Made by a program: the position numbers and the translations under genes
Notes under the pieces: model-generated
Seen by the model: the letters and a program-made list of their open reading frames with translations, nothing else
What the model was told of the DNA's origin: nothing
Database searches by the model: none
NCBI RefSeq assembly: GCF_001613425.1
Contig: NZ_BDCI01000001.1
Coordinates: 372,001 to 436,000 of the forward strand
DNA length: 64,000 nt
Reading direction: 5' to 3'
Source of the DNA: Nocardia vulneris
Lineage (GTDB): Bacteria > Actinomycetota > Actinomycetes > Mycobacteriales > Mycobacteriaceae
In this document: piece by piece, positions 36,081-44,569 of the stretch
How the letters are laid out: each line of letters opens with the position of its first letter
How positions within the stretch are numbered: position 1 is the stretch's first letter

Positions 36081-36461
36081 ATGATCCTGCGGCATGTGAG
36101 CATCGACTGCGCCGACCCGTACCAGCTTGCGACGTTCTGGGCGGGTGCCACCGGGTGGCCGGTGTCCGACGCGGACCAGGCGGGTGACGACGAAGTCCTG
36201 ATCGAAGCGCCTGCTCCGGTACCGGGATTGCTGTTCATTCGGGTGCCGGAGGGCAAGACGGTGAAGAACCGCGTCCACTTCGATTGGCTGCCGGACGAGC
36301 GCACCCGCGACGAGGAAGTGGACCGGCTGCTCGCCCTCGGCGCGACGCTCTACGAGGATCACCGCACCGCGGACGGTCTGGGCTGGGTTACTCTGCTCGA
36401 CCCCGAGGGCAACGAATTCTGTGTCGAGCGAAGCACATCCGAACGTGGCGGCACGGCCTGA
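36081..36461 (+). CDS. VOC-family glyoxalase-like protein 1
   Basis: 126 aa from the ATG at 36081. The single glyoxalase-like fold (beta-alpha-beta-beta-beta) starts MILRHVSIDCADPYQLATFW and ends DPEGNEFCVERS. KTVKNRVHFDWLPDE and the closing DPEGNEFCV carry the positions of metal ligands in related proteins. It is a paralogue of the VOC protein at 51614-52033, which shares KTVKNRxHxD and DPEGNEFCV. Such proteins act in ring cleavage, antibiotic binding or as uncharacterised lyases; nothing here decides. It is followed 73 nt later by the LexA-like gene on the same strand. Confidence 0.85.
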   Translation: MILRHVSIDCADPYQLATFWAGATGWPVSDADQAGDDEVLIEAPAPVPGLLFIRVPEGKTVKNRVHFDWLPDERTRDEEVDRLLALGATLYEDHRTADGLGWVTLLDPEGNEFCVERSTSERGGTA

Positions 36462-36534
36462 CCGTGGCGGGGGCGACACTCCCTGAATCGGCCTGTGCGG
36501 CGGACGGATCGGCGGTGACCTCTAGGATTCCCGC

Positions 36535-37185
36535 GTGACCTACGACGACCTCGAGCATCTCGACACGTCCAGGCTGCCGGAGCGGCAGCAGCGGATCCTC
36601 GCCACGATCCGGGATTGGGTGGTGCGCCACGGGTACGCGCCGAACTCCCGGCAGATCGGGGACGCGGTGGGGCTGCGGTCTTCGTCGTCGGTGTCGAAAC
36701 ATCTGAACAGCCTCGAGGAGCAAGGGTTCCTGCGGCGCAGCGAGACGATGTCGCGCCCGATCGATGTGCGGATGTTCCTGCAGGCGAGCGCGCCGCGGGA
36801 AACGAACGAGGACTCGGTGGCGGTGCCGGTGGTCGGCGATATCGCGGCGGGCACGCCGATCCTGGCCGAAGAACATTCCGACGACATGGTGACCATGTCG
36901 CGTCAGCTCGTCGGCCGCGGCACCGTGTTCGGGCTGCGGGTGCGCGGCGATTCGATGATCGATGCGGCGATCTGCGACGGCGATATCGTCGTGGTGCGCA
37001 AACAGAACGAGGCGCATTCGGGGGAGATCGTCGCCGCGATGATCGAGGGCGAAGCCACGGTGAAGGTGTACCGGCGGCGCAACGGGCACGTCTACCTCGA
37101 ACCGCGCAACCCTGCCTACCAGGTCATCGATGGTGACGAGGCGGTTGTGCTGGGCAAGGTGGTCTCGGTGATGCGGCGGGTCTGA
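36535..37185 (+). CDS. lexA: LexA-family self-cleaving repressor
   Basis: 216 aa from a GTG. The N-terminal winged helix (RQQRILATIRDWVVRHGYAPNSRQIGDAVGL, then SSSSVSKHLNSLEEQGFLRR) is followed by the S24 peptidase domain: cleavage site Ala105-Gly106 in DIAAGTPIL, catalytic Ser140 in GDSMIDA and Lys177 in GEATVKVY. All autocleavage elements are intact. It is somewhat shorter than typical actinobacterial LexA and no SOS box of the form TCGAAC-N4-GTTCGA is seen upstream, so it may be a second LexA paralogue rather than the SOS master repressor. It is followed 23 nt later by a sirtuin. Confidence 0.85.
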   Translation: MTYDDLEHLDTSRLPERQQRILATIRDWVVRHGYAPNSRQIGDAVGLRSSSSVSKHLNSLEEQGFLRRSETMSRPIDVRMFLQASAPRETNEDSVAVPVVGDIAAGTPILAEEHSDDMVTMSRQLVGRGTVFGLRVRGDSMIDAAICDGDIVVVRKQNEAHSGEIVAAMIEGEATVKVYRRRNGHVYLEPRNPAYQVIDGDEAVVLGKVVSVMRRV

Positions 37186-37208
37186 GCACCCGACGTACCC
37201 TGAACTGC

Positions 37209-38072
37209 ATGCCCGACAGCACGTCACTTCGCGCGGATGTCGGACGGTCGGCCGAGGTGTTGGCCGGCCGCCGGATCGCCGTGCTCACCGGGGCCGGGTT
37301 GTCCACCGACAGCGGTATCCCCGACTATCGCGGTCCGGCCTCGCCGCCGCGCAACCCGATGACCTACCAGCAGTTCGTCGGCGATCCGGTGTTCCGGCAG
37401 CGGTATTGGGCGCGTAACCACGTCGGCTGGCGGCGGATGGACGCGTCACGGCCCAACCCCGGGCACCGCGCGCTGGCCGAGTTGGAGCGCATGGGTGTGG
37501 TGACCGGATTGATCACCCAGAACGTCGACCTGCTGCACACCAAGGCGGGGCAGCGCCGGGTCATCGACCTGCACGGCACCTACGCGCAGGTCCGGTGCCT
37601 CGGTTGTGCGGCCAGGATCTCGCGGATGGCGTTGGCCGAGCAGCTGGAGGCGGCCAATCCCGGGTTCGCCGACGGTGTCACGACCGACGGGGTAGAGGTC
37701 GCGCCGGACGCGGACGCGGTGGTCGCCGATACCGCGGGTTTCCGGATGGTCGATTGCGCGCGCTGCGGCGGCATGCTGAAGCCCGACATCGTGTACTTCG
37801 GTGAGAACGTCCCGAAGGATCGCGTGGCTGCCGCGTTCGATTTCGTCGACGCCGCGGACGCGCTGCTGGTCGCGGGCTCGTCGCTGACCGTCATGTCGGG
37901 ACTGCGGTTCGTGCGGCACGCGGCCAGGCACGGCAAACCCGTCGTGATCATCAACCGCGGCGCCACCCGCGGTGACGAACTGGCGACCTGCACCCTCGAT
38001 GCCGGGTTGTCCGAAGCGCTGCCCGCGCTCGCGCAAACCCTCGGTGGCGTAAGGGTTTTCGCTGGAACGTAG
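37209..38072 (+). CDS. Sir2-family NAD-dependent protein deacylase
   Basis: 287 aa. The Rossmann [15 protein letters not shown] and TQNVDLLH motifs, the catalytic His in VIDLHGTY, and a zinc site with Cys pairs in RCLGCAA and CARCGG are all present, as are the later [12 protein letters not shown] and NRGAT segments. It removes acyl groups from lysines using NAD+. In this group (class II-like, with an elongated zinc-module insert around [17 protein letters not shown]) substrates may include metabolic enzymes. It lies 23 nt behind the LexA-like gene and probably forms an operon with it. Convergent with the arsR gene, 3 nt apart. Confidence 0.9.
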   Translation: MPDSTSLRADVGRSAEVLAGRRIAVLTGAGLSTDSGIPDYRGPASPPRNPMTYQQFVGDPVFRQRYWARNHVGWRRMDASRPNPGHRALAELERMGVVTGLITQNVDLLHTKAGQRRVIDLHGTYAQVRCLGCAARISRMALAEQLEAANPGFADGVTTDGVEVAPDADAVVADTAGFRMVDCARCGGMLKPDIVYFGENVPKDRVAAAFDFVDAADALLVAGSSLTVMSGLRFVRHAARHGKPVVIINRGATRGDELATCTLDAGLSEALPALAQTLGGVRVFAGT

Positions 38073-38075
38073 GGT

Positions 38076-38360
38076 TCAGCGGTCGGCGAGCACGGTCAAG
38101 CTGCGCACCAGTTCCGCGGCCGCGGCCGAGGCGAGCCGGTAGCGCACCACCCGCCCTTCGCGTTCGGCGGTGACCAGCCCGGCGGTGCGCAGCACGGCCA
38201 GGTGATTCGACATGTTGGACTGCGTGGCCCCGGTGTGCTCGACCAGCTCGCTCACGGAGGCGTCGCCGCGTGCCAGGTTTTGCAGAACCGCAAGGCGCAC
38301 ACGGCAACTCAGCGCGCGACCGAGCGCGAACAGTCGATCGTCCGGGTCATTGTCATCCAT
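38076..38360 (-). CDS. ArsR-family winged-helix repressor
   Basis: 94 aa from the ATG at 38360; an in-frame ATG at 38390 inside the operator would add ten residues. The winged helix has [43 protein letters not shown] followed by the wing [11 protein letters not shown]. The metal-site Cys motif of ArsR/SmtB sensors (ELCVC) is absent, so it is not an obvious metal sensor. It is divergent from an SDR gene, and the inverted repeat at 38387-38406 between them is the likely shared operator. Confidence 0.88.
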   Translation of the reverse strand: MDDNDPDDRLFALGRALSCRVRLAVLQNLARGDASVSELVEHTGATQSNMSNHLAVLRTAGLVTAEREGRVVRYRLASAAAAELVRSLTVLADR

Positions 38361-38386
38361 CAGTGGCCAATGATACATTTCCGAAC

Positions 38387-38406
38387 ACATCAGTGACGGC
38401 TGATGT
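38387..38406. promoter_or_regulatory. ArsR/SDR shared operator
   Basis: Perfect inverted repeat ACATCAG-TGACGG-CTGATGT. An outer repeat GATACAT (38372-38378) / ATGTATC (38403-38409) and a further ATCA/TGAT pair at 38359-38374 suggest more than one binding site. The position between divergent promoters fits ArsR repression. Confidence 0.75.
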
Positions 38407-38450
38407 ATCTATCGGCACGGGGAATCGGCATCTCCCGGGAAGGGGCAGCA

Positions 38451-39224
38451 ATGCCTGAGGGTAAGAACGCGGTCGTCACCGGCGCGAGCAAGGGCATCGG
38501 ACTGGCCGTGACCACCGCGCTGCGCGACCAGGGCTATCAGGTGGTGGCCTGCGCGCGGTCGGTCAACGCCGAACTCGCCGGCATCGCCTCGCTCGCCGTC
38601 GCGGCCGACCTGGGCACCCCCGACGGTCCCGGCCGGTTCATCGATGCGGCACTCGCCGAACTCGGCGGCATCGACCTGCTGGTCAACAACGTCGCGGGTA
38701 CCACGGGCCCGCATCCGGGCGGATTCCTGTCCGTCACCGACGACGACTGGCGTCACGCCCTGGACCTGACCCTGCTCAGCACCGTACGCGCGAGCCGGGC
38801 CGCGCTGCCCAGCCTGCTCGAGCGCGGCGGTCAGATCATCAACATCGGCTCGATCAACGCGCGCCGCCCGGCGCCGCACCTGGTGGATATCGCCGCCGCC
38901 AAAGCCGCGCTGGCCGCGCTCGGCAAAGCGCTCGCCGAGGAATTCGGTCCGCGCGGGGTGCGGGTCAACACGATCTCACCGGGGCCGGTGCGGACCTCGG
39001 TGTGGACCGAGCCCGGCAGTACCGGCGACGCACTGGCCGCCCGCGCCGGCCTGTCCCGCGAAGAATTCCTCGACGTCCTGCCCGCGACCCTCGGCATGTC
39101 GACCGGCCGTATCACCGAACCGGCCGAAATCGCCGCCCTGGTGGTGTTTCTGGCAGGCGGATCGGCACCCAACATCAACGGCGCCGACCTCGTCATCGAC
39201 GGCGGCATGCGCAAGGAGCTCTGA
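38451..39224 (+). CDS. SDR-family oxidoreductase lacking the catalytic tyrosine
   Basis: 257 aa from the ATG at 38451, with AAGGGG upstream. NAD(P)-binding TGASKGIG is at residues ~11-18, NNVAG follows, and the catalytic Ser is in INIGSINARRP. At the place of the YxxxK motif the protein reads IAAAKAALAAL, that is, the lysine is kept but the tyrosine is isoleucine. The rest (GVRVNTISPGPVRT, PAEIAALVVFLAGG, VIDGGM) is a normal SDR C-terminus. Without the tyrosine normal dehydrogenase chemistry is doubtful, so a binding or regulatory role is possible. It is divergent from and probably repressed by the ArsR protein. Confidence 0.88.
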   Translation: MPEGKNAVVTGASKGIGLAVTTALRDQGYQVVACARSVNAELAGIASLAVAADLGTPDGPGRFIDAALAELGGIDLLVNNVAGTTGPHPGGFLSVTDDDWRHALDLTLLSTVRASRAALPSLLERGGQIINIGSINARRPAPHLVDIAAAKAALAALGKALAEEFGPRGVRVNTISPGPVRTSVWTEPGSTGDALAARAGLSREEFLDVLPATLGMSTGRITEPAEIAALVVFLAGGSAPNINGADLVIDGGMRKEL

Positions 39225-39237
39225 GCGATCGGGCCTT

Positions 39238-40452
39238 TCAGTACTGCCGATAACCGGCCAGGAAGCGTCCGATACGTTCGATGATCGCCTCCAGGTCGTC
39301 GGCGTGCGGGAGGGTGAGGATGCGGAAGTGGTCAGGGTGCGGCCAGTTGAAGCCGGTGCCCTGCACGATGTGAATCTTCTCCTGTAGCAGCAGATCCAGC
39401 ACGAACTGCTCGTCGTCCTTGATCCGATACATGTCCAGGTCGATGCGCGGGAACGCGTAGATCGCACCCTGGGGCTTGACGCAGCTGATGCCGGGGATCG
39501 CGTTGAGCGCCTCCCAGGCCCGGTCGCGCTGTTCGCGCAGCCGCCCGGTGGGCATGGTGAGATCGAAAATGCTCTGGTGTCCACCGAGCGCGGCCTGAAT
39601 CGCTTGCTGCGCAGGGACATTCGCGCACAGTCGCATTCCGGCCAGCATGGTCAGTCCCTCCAGGTAGCTGCCCGCGTGCTGGGTGGGCCCGGAGACGACG
39701 AGCCACCCGGAACGAAATCCCGCGCAGCGGTAGGACTTCGAGAGTCCGGAGAAGGTCAGGCACAACAGGTCGGGAGCGAGTGCGGCGGCCGCGGTGTGGG
39801 TGGAACCGTCGTAGCGGATCTTGTCGTAGACCTCGTCGGCGAAGACGATCAGCTGATGCCTGCGCGCGATCTCGAGCAGCTCGCGCAACACTTCCGGCGG
39901 ATACACCGCCCCGGTCGGGTTGTTCGGGTTGATGATCACCAGGGCGCGGGTGCGGTCGGTGATCTTGGCTTCGATATCGGCCAGGTCGGGATACCAGTCG
40001 GCGCCCTCGTCGCAGAGGTAGTGCACGGCGCGGCCGCCGTTGAGCGTCGTCGCGGCGGTCCACAGTGGGAAATCCGGTGCGGGAACGAGGACTTCGTCAC
40101 CGTTCTCGATCAGCGCGGTCATCGCCATCATCACCAGTTCGGAGACGCCGTTGCCGAGGAACACCTCCTCGACGTCGACCTCGGTGAGCCCGAGGGTCTG
40201 GTAGTACTGCACCACCGCACGCCGGGCGGGCAGCAGGCCCTTGGAGCTGGAGTAGCCGCTGGAGGCGGGCAGCGTGCGCACGATGTCCTGCAAGATCTCC
40301 GGGGGCGCCTCGAACCCGAACAGCAGCGGATTGCCGGTGTTGAGTTTCACCACGTGGTGCCCCTCGGCCTCCAGTCGCGCCGCCTGCTCGGCCACCGGTC
40401 CGCGGATCTCGTAGGACACCCCTGACAGTTTGCTGGACTGCTTGACCTGCAT
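39238..40452 (-). CDS. PLP-dependent alanine-type aminotransferase
   Basis: 404 aa from the ATG at 40452, with GAAGGGA upstream. It is a fold type I aminotransferase: GNPLLFGFEAPPEI near the N-terminus, NGVSELVMMAMTALIENGDEVLVP, PNNPTGAVYPPE, and the PLP lysine in FSGLSKSYRCAGFRSGW. This order matches AlaA-like enzymes, which make alanine from pyruvate and glutamate. It is divergent from an HxlR-type regulator across two palindromes, an arrangement suggesting regulated expression by a growth or nitrogen signal. The substrate is inferred from the family. Confidence 0.9.
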   Translation of the reverse strand: MQVKQSSKLSGVSYEIRGPVAEQAARLEAEGHHVVKLNTGNPLLFGFEAPPEILQDIVRTLPASSGYSSSKGLLPARRAVVQYYQTLGLTEVDVEEVFLGNGVSELVMMAMTALIENGDEVLVPAPDFPLWTAATTLNGGRAVHYLCDEGADWYPDLADIEAKITDRTRALVIINPNNPTGAVYPPEVLRELLEIARRHQLIVFADEVYDKIRYDGSTHTAAAALAPDLLCLTFSGLSKSYRCAGFRSGWLVVSGPTQHAGSYLEGLTMLAGMRLCANVPAQQAIQAALGGHQSIFDLTMPTGRLREQRDRAWEALNAIPGISCVKPQGAIYAFPRIDLDMYRIKDDEQFVLDLLLQEKIHIVQGTGFNWPHPDHFRILTLPHADDLEAIIERIGRFLAGYRQY

Positions 40453-40487
40453 GAACTTCCCTTCTCGCGGCGACTCCGACCCACTGT

Positions 40488-40525
40488 ACTTGGAAATTCC
40501 AAGTCTGCACTTGGATTTTCCAAGT
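40488..40525. promoter_or_regulatory. Twin 17-bp palindromes between aminotransferase and HxlR gene
   Basis: ACTTGGAAATTCCAAGT (40488-40504) and ACTTGGATTTTCCAAGT (40509-40525) have identical 7-bp outer arms, with centres 21 bp apart (two helical turns). They occupy the divergent promoter and end about 20 bp before the HxlR gene. Almost certainly the HxlR operator pair. Confidence 0.88.
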
Positions 40526-40545
40526 AGCAAGCTACAGTGGGTGGC

Positions 40546-41124
40546 GTGCCACACCGAAGCTACGACCACTACTGCGGCGTCGGCCGCGCCCTCGACGTCG
40601 TCGGCGACCGCTGGAGCCTGCTGCTGGTGCGCGAATTGTCCTCGGGCCCACGCCGTTACAGCGATCTGTTCGCCGACCTGCCCGGCATCAGCACCGATAT
40701 CCTCGCGGCCCGGCTCAAAGACCTCGAACGCGACGGCATCCTCACCCGGCAGCGGGTGGGCCCGCGTGCGAGCACCGCGGTCTACGAACTCACCGCCACC
40801 GGCAGCGCACTACGCCCGGTCCTGGACGCGCTGTCGGTGTGGGGGACACCGTTGCTCGGCGAACGCCGCGCCACCGACGCGGTCCGCGCGCACTGGTTCG
40901 CGCTGCCCTTGGGACGTGCTGTCGCGCAACACTTCCCGGACGAGACGGTCACTGTTTTCATCGGCGACACGGTTTTTCACGTCACCGTCGATGACGCGGG
41001 ACGCGTCTCGCACCACGACGGTCCGGCCACCGAACCCGGCCGCGCACTGCACCTCGATCTGGACACCGCGACCGCCGTCGCCACCGGGGCCGTACCGCTG
41101 GCCGAGGTCGCGAAGAGCCGCTGA
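40546..41124 (+). CDS. HxlR-type winged-helix regulator with C-terminal ligand-like domain
   Basis: 192 aa from the GTG at 40546; a GTG at 40537 is also possible. The HxlR-type HTH carries CGVGRALDVVGDRWSLLLVRELSSGPRRYSDLFADLPGISTDILAARLKDLERDGIL with the typical N-terminal Cys (CGVG), often a redox or electrophile sensor. Unlike minimal ~110-aa HxlR proteins it has a further ~80 residues (ALPLGRAVAQHFPDETVTVFIGDTVFHVTVDD), probably an SCP2-like lipid or ligand domain. It faces the aminotransferase and the twin palindromes. Ligand unknown. Confidence 0.85.
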   Translation: MPHRSYDHYCGVGRALDVVGDRWSLLLVRELSSGPRRYSDLFADLPGISTDILAARLKDLERDGILTRQRVGPRASTAVYELTATGSALRPVLDALSVWGTPLLGERRATDAVRAHWFALPLGRAVAQHFPDETVTVFIGDTVFHVTVDDAGRVSHHDGPATEPGRALHLDLDTATAVATGAVPLAEVAKSR

Positions 41125-41454
41125 CCTCCGGGTGGTGATGCAGGTCCTGGGTCGCGGTCGGAAACCGTGGATGCAGAGCAGTGTGCCGTCGGCTCCCGAG
41201 CCGCCGTCGCGATAGAGATCTGATGGCCGCAGTGGGTGAACCGTCGGCCGTTCGCCCGCCAGAACGCGAACTCCGCCGCCGAGGAGTGGGTGCGGCGAGC
41301 CGGTTGAATTCCTCCCCATTGGAACATACACCGCGCGGGTGGGCTTGTGGCAAGGGCCCGACTATGCCGCATAATCGCTGGTCTGAGCGGTTTCCTGGGC
41401 CGCTCGGGCAAGCCCGGGGACGGGCTGTGCCGGACGAGCGGAACGGAGTGGGCA
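41125..41454. other. Intergenic region, 330 bp
   Basis: Between the HxlR-type gene and the alpha/beta hydrolase. Open frames here on both strands lack coding character, and I see no hairpin, repeat or clear promoter. It presumably contains the hydrolase promoter. Confidence 0.4.
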
Positions 41455-42348
41455 ATGGCAGAGGAACTGGCGTCGAAGGTGGGCCCGTCGCAGATCGACG
41501 TAGCCTTCGAGCGGCTCGGCGACCCGAGGCGGCCGCCGGTGCTGTTGATGATGGGTGCCGCGGGCCAGCTGATCGACTGGCCGGACGGTCTGTGCGCGGA
41601 ACTGGTCGAGCGCGGGCTGCACGTCATCCGGTTCGACAGCCGCGACACCGGCCGTTCCTCCTACATCGCCGGCGGCCCCGCCCCCGATATCGCGGCCGCC
41701 ATGTCCGGTGACGTGTCCTCGGCCGCCTACACCCTCTCCGATATGGCCGCCGACACCGTCGGCCTGCTCGACGTGCTCGGCCTCGACAGCGCCCACCTCG
41801 TCGGCGCCTCCCAGGGCGCGATGATCGCCCAGACCATCGCGATCGAATTCCCCAGCCGGGCAAGGTCGTTGACGTCGATGATGTCGACCACCGGCAATCC
41901 CGAGGTCGGCCACAGTGATCCCGCCGCCTTCGGCCGGGCCGGTGCGCCGCCCACCGAACGGGCCGACTACATCGCCTGGCGGGTCGCCGCCAATCGGGCG
42001 GTGGGCGCATCCGCTTTCGCCTTCGACGAGGACGCCGCGATCGAGCGCGCCGGACGCGGCTTCGACCGCGGGTTCTCCGCCGAGGCGATGATGCGCCAGT
42101 TCGTCGCGGTCCTGGCCTCCGGAGACCGCACCGCGCAACTGAAATCGGTCCACGTGCCCACCGTGGTGATCCACGGCACCGAGGATCGCGCCTTCGACCT
42201 CAGCGGCGGCCGGGCCACCGCCGAGGCCATCCCCGGCGCCGAACTGGTCGTCGTGGAAGGGATGGGCCACAGCATGTCTCGCGAACTGTGGCCCACCCTG
42301 GCCGAGCACATCGCGGGCCTCGTGCACCGCGTCGAACGGGACCGCTAG
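41455..42348 (+). CDS. Alpha/beta hydrolase (aclacinomycin-methylesterase-like)
   Basis: 297 aa from the ATG at 41455 with GGAG upstream. It has LLMMGAAGQLIDWPDGLCAELVERG at the oxyanion strand, RFDSRDTGRSS, the nucleophile Ser in GASQGAMIAQ, Asp in VVIHGTEDRAFDLSGG, and the His in EGMGHSMS. These match the RdmC/DnrP-like esterase branch that includes aclacinomycin methylesterases, though most members are housekeeping hydrolases of unknown substrate. Its TAG stop shares the four bases CTAG with the convergent HelD gene's stop. Confidence 0.88.
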   Translation: MAEELASKVGPSQIDVAFERLGDPRRPPVLLMMGAAGQLIDWPDGLCAELVERGLHVIRFDSRDTGRSSYIAGGPAPDIAAAMSGDVSSAAYTLSDMAADTVGLLDVLGLDSAHLVGASQGAMIAQTIAIEFPSRARSLTSMMSTTGNPEVGHSDPAAFGRAGAPPTERADYIAWRVAANRAVGASAFAFDEDAAIERAGRGFDRGFSAEAMMRQFVAVLASGDRTAQLKSVHVPTVVIHGTEDRAFDLSGGRATAEAIPGAELVVVEGMGHSMSRELWPTLAEHIAGLVHRVERDR

Positions 42349-44540
42349 GCGGGCAGGCGATTCCCCACCGGCGTACCGGTCTCGACGAGTCCGGACAGAG
42401 CCTGCGGTAGCGGGCCCTGATGCAGGACGCCCAAGCGCTGCGTCGCGCGGGTGAGCGCGACGTAGAGTTCGGCGGCCCCGCGCGGACCGTCGGCGAGGAT
42501 CTGCTCCGGCGCCACGACGAGCACCGCGTCGTACTCCAGACCTTTCGTCTCCGAGGCGGGCACCGCGCCCGGTACGCCCGGCGGCCCGATCACCACGCTG
42601 GTTCCTTCCCGGTCGGCTTCCTCACGCACGAATGCCTCGATGGCAGCAGGCAATTCGTCGTCGGTGACGAGCCTGGACCACGGTGGCACGCCGCACGCCC
42701 GCACCGACTCCGGGGCCTGGACCTCAGGGGCGAACTCGGCGAGCAGCGCGGCCGCGACCGCCATGATCTCGGCCGGGGTGCGGTAATTGACGGTCAGCGA
42801 CCGGTAGACCCAGCGTCCGGGCACATACGGCTCCAGCATGCTCGCCCACGAACTCGCCCCCGCCGCCGAACGCCGTTGCGCGAGATCGCCGACCACCGTG
42901 AAGGATTTGCCCGGACAGCGCCGCATCAGCACCCGCCAATCCATCTCGGACAACTCCTGGGCCTCGTCGACCACGACATGGCGGTAGGTCCAATCCCGGT
43001 CCGCCGCAGCGCGTTCGGCCAGATCGCGGGTATCGCGTTCGAGGAACCGGTCCGCGAGATCCTCGGCGTAGAGCAGGTCCTGGGCGAACAGATGATCCTC
43101 GTCGTCCATCATGTCCTCGCGGCTGACCATGACATCCAGGACGCCCGCGGCATATTCGGCCTCTTGCCGCCGTTCCCGCTCGGCGCTGTCGTCGGCGGGC
43201 TGGTCGGGGCCCAGCAGATCGAACAACTCGTCGAGCAACGGCACATCCGACACCGTCCACGCCGCACCGTCGGCCCGCCACAGCGCCGCGTCGGCACCCG
43301 CCGCGCGGAGCCGGTCGTGCGACGAATACAACTGCGCCAGTAACGATTCCGGTGTCATGATCGGCCAGAGTTCGTCCAGCGTCGCGGTGAACGTGTCATG
43401 CGTGGCGAGTTCCTCGAGCAGGTCCTCGCGCAACTGCTCCCAGGCTTGCTTGTCCGAACGGGTCAGCCAGCCCTTGCCGATCCGAGCGATCGCTCGTTCG
43501 GTGAGGACCCACGAAACGATCTCCTGGAACACCTTCCGCGCCTCGTTGTGCGGCAGCCCGCTCGCGCGCGCCTCCTCCCTGGCCCACTCCGCGGTCTCGG
43601 CGTCGATGCGGACCGTCGCGTCGGCCAGCTCGATCGGCACCGGATCCCGGGGGAGCCGCTGGCAATCGGCCACCGCGGCGGCGAGCACATCCAGGATCTT
43701 CAGTGATCCCTTGAGCCGCGCGGCTTCCGGGCCGTCCTCGGCGGTGACGCGCAGCCCGGGCACGAGATCGCCGGTGGTCGTGAACACCACGTTGGTCTCG
43801 CCCAGCGAGGGCAGCACATGCGCGATGTGGTCGAGGAACGCCGGATTCGGCCCGACCACGAGCACACCCTGACGTTCCATCCGTTCCCGCTGGGTGTAGA
43901 GCAGGTAGGCGACCCGGTGCAGGGCCACCACGGTCTTACCGGTGCCCGGACCGCCCTCGATCACCAGCACGCCCTGGTGCTCGTGGCGGATGATCTCGTC
44001 CTGTTCGGCCTGAATCGTCGCCACGATGTCGCGCATCCCCGGCCCGCGCGGTGCGTTCACCGCCGCCAGCAACGCCGCGTCGCCACGTTCGGCGCCCTCC
44101 GGGCGGCCCAGCACCTCGTCAGTGAAATCGACGACTTGTCTACCGCGCGTGTGGAACTGGCGGCGCCGGCGCATGTTCTCCGGATTCGCGGCCGTGGCCA
44201 CATAGAACGCGCGCGCGGCGGGTGCCCGCCAATCCAGCAGCAGCGGCTCGAACTCGTTCGCCTCGTCGAACAGCCCGATACGACCGATATAGGAGCGATC
44301 ACCGGTCAAGGTGTCGAGCCGGCCGAAGCACAAGCCGTTGTCGGCCACGTCGTAGCGCTGCACCGATTTCGCCAGCGCACGCACCTGATCCTCGCGCTCC
44401 ATCGCGGTCACCTCCCGGCCCCGCAGCGCCGCACCGTACTGGCCCTTGACCCGGGCGCGCTCGGCGTCGAGCCGCGCGTAGAGTTCGGCCACATAGCCGC
44501 GCTCGGCTGCCAGTTCCGCGTCGTAATCCTGAGTTGACAT
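42345..44540 (-). CDS. helD: HelD-like RNA polymerase-recycling superfamily I helicase
   Basis: 731 aa from the ATG at 44540. The N-terminal coiled-coil arm (residues ~5-60, MSTQDYDAELAAERGYVAEL) is the part of HelD that reaches into the RNA polymerase secondary channel. Walker A GGPGTGKT is at 196-203, then VVGDLAQRRSAAG and SLTVNYRTPAEIM correspond to superfamily I motifs III and IV, and SETKGLEYDAVLV and YVALTRATQRL to motifs V and VI. Actinobacterial HelD removes stalled or rifampicin-bound RNA polymerase from DNA. A ~120-residue insertion between motifs is present, as in mycobacterial HelD. Directly followed upstream by the glycosyltransferase, 29 nt away. Confidence 0.88.
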   Translation of the reverse strand: MSTQDYDAELAAERGYVAELYARLDAERARVKGQYGAALRGREVTAMEREDQVRALAKSVQRYDVADNGLCFGRLDTLTGDRSYIGRIGLFDEANEFEPLLLDWRAPAARAFYVATAANPENMRRRRQFHTRGRQVVDFTDEVLGRPEGAERGDAALLAAVNAPRGPGMRDIVATIQAEQDEIIRHEHQGVLVIEGGPGTGKTVVALHRVAYLLYTQRERMERQGVLVVGPNPAFLDHIAHVLPSLGETNVVFTTTGDLVPGLRVTAEDGPEAARLKGSLKILDVLAAAVADCQRLPRDPVPIELADATVRIDAETAEWAREEARASGLPHNEARKVFQEIVSWVLTERAIARIGKGWLTRSDKQAWEQLREDLLEELATHDTFTATLDELWPIMTPESLLAQLYSSHDRLRAAGADAALWRADGAAWTVSDVPLLDELFDLLGPDQPADDSAERERRQEAEYAAGVLDVMVSREDMMDDEDHLFAQDLLYAEDLADRFLERDTRDLAERAAADRDWTYRHVVVDEAQELSEMDWRVLMRRCPGKSFTVVGDLAQRRSAAGASSWASMLEPYVPGRWVYRSLTVNYRTPAEIMAVAAALLAEFAPEVQAPESVRACGVPPWSRLVTDDELPAAIEAFVREEADREGTSVVIGPPGVPGAVPASETKGLEYDAVLVVAPEQILADGPRGAAELYVALTRATQRLGVLHQGPLPQALSGLVETGTPVGNRLPA

Positions 44541-44569
44541 GTGCCCCTTACTGTTTCGAATGGCGTGCG

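Noticed and set aside
36462..36534. SOS box search before the LexA-like gene
   Set aside because: No TCGAAC-N4-GTTCGA or close variant is present in the gap.
42345..42348. Shared CTAG as overlapping stops of two convergent genes
   Set aside because: Real, but a common consequence of compact convergent genes; not a signal by itself.
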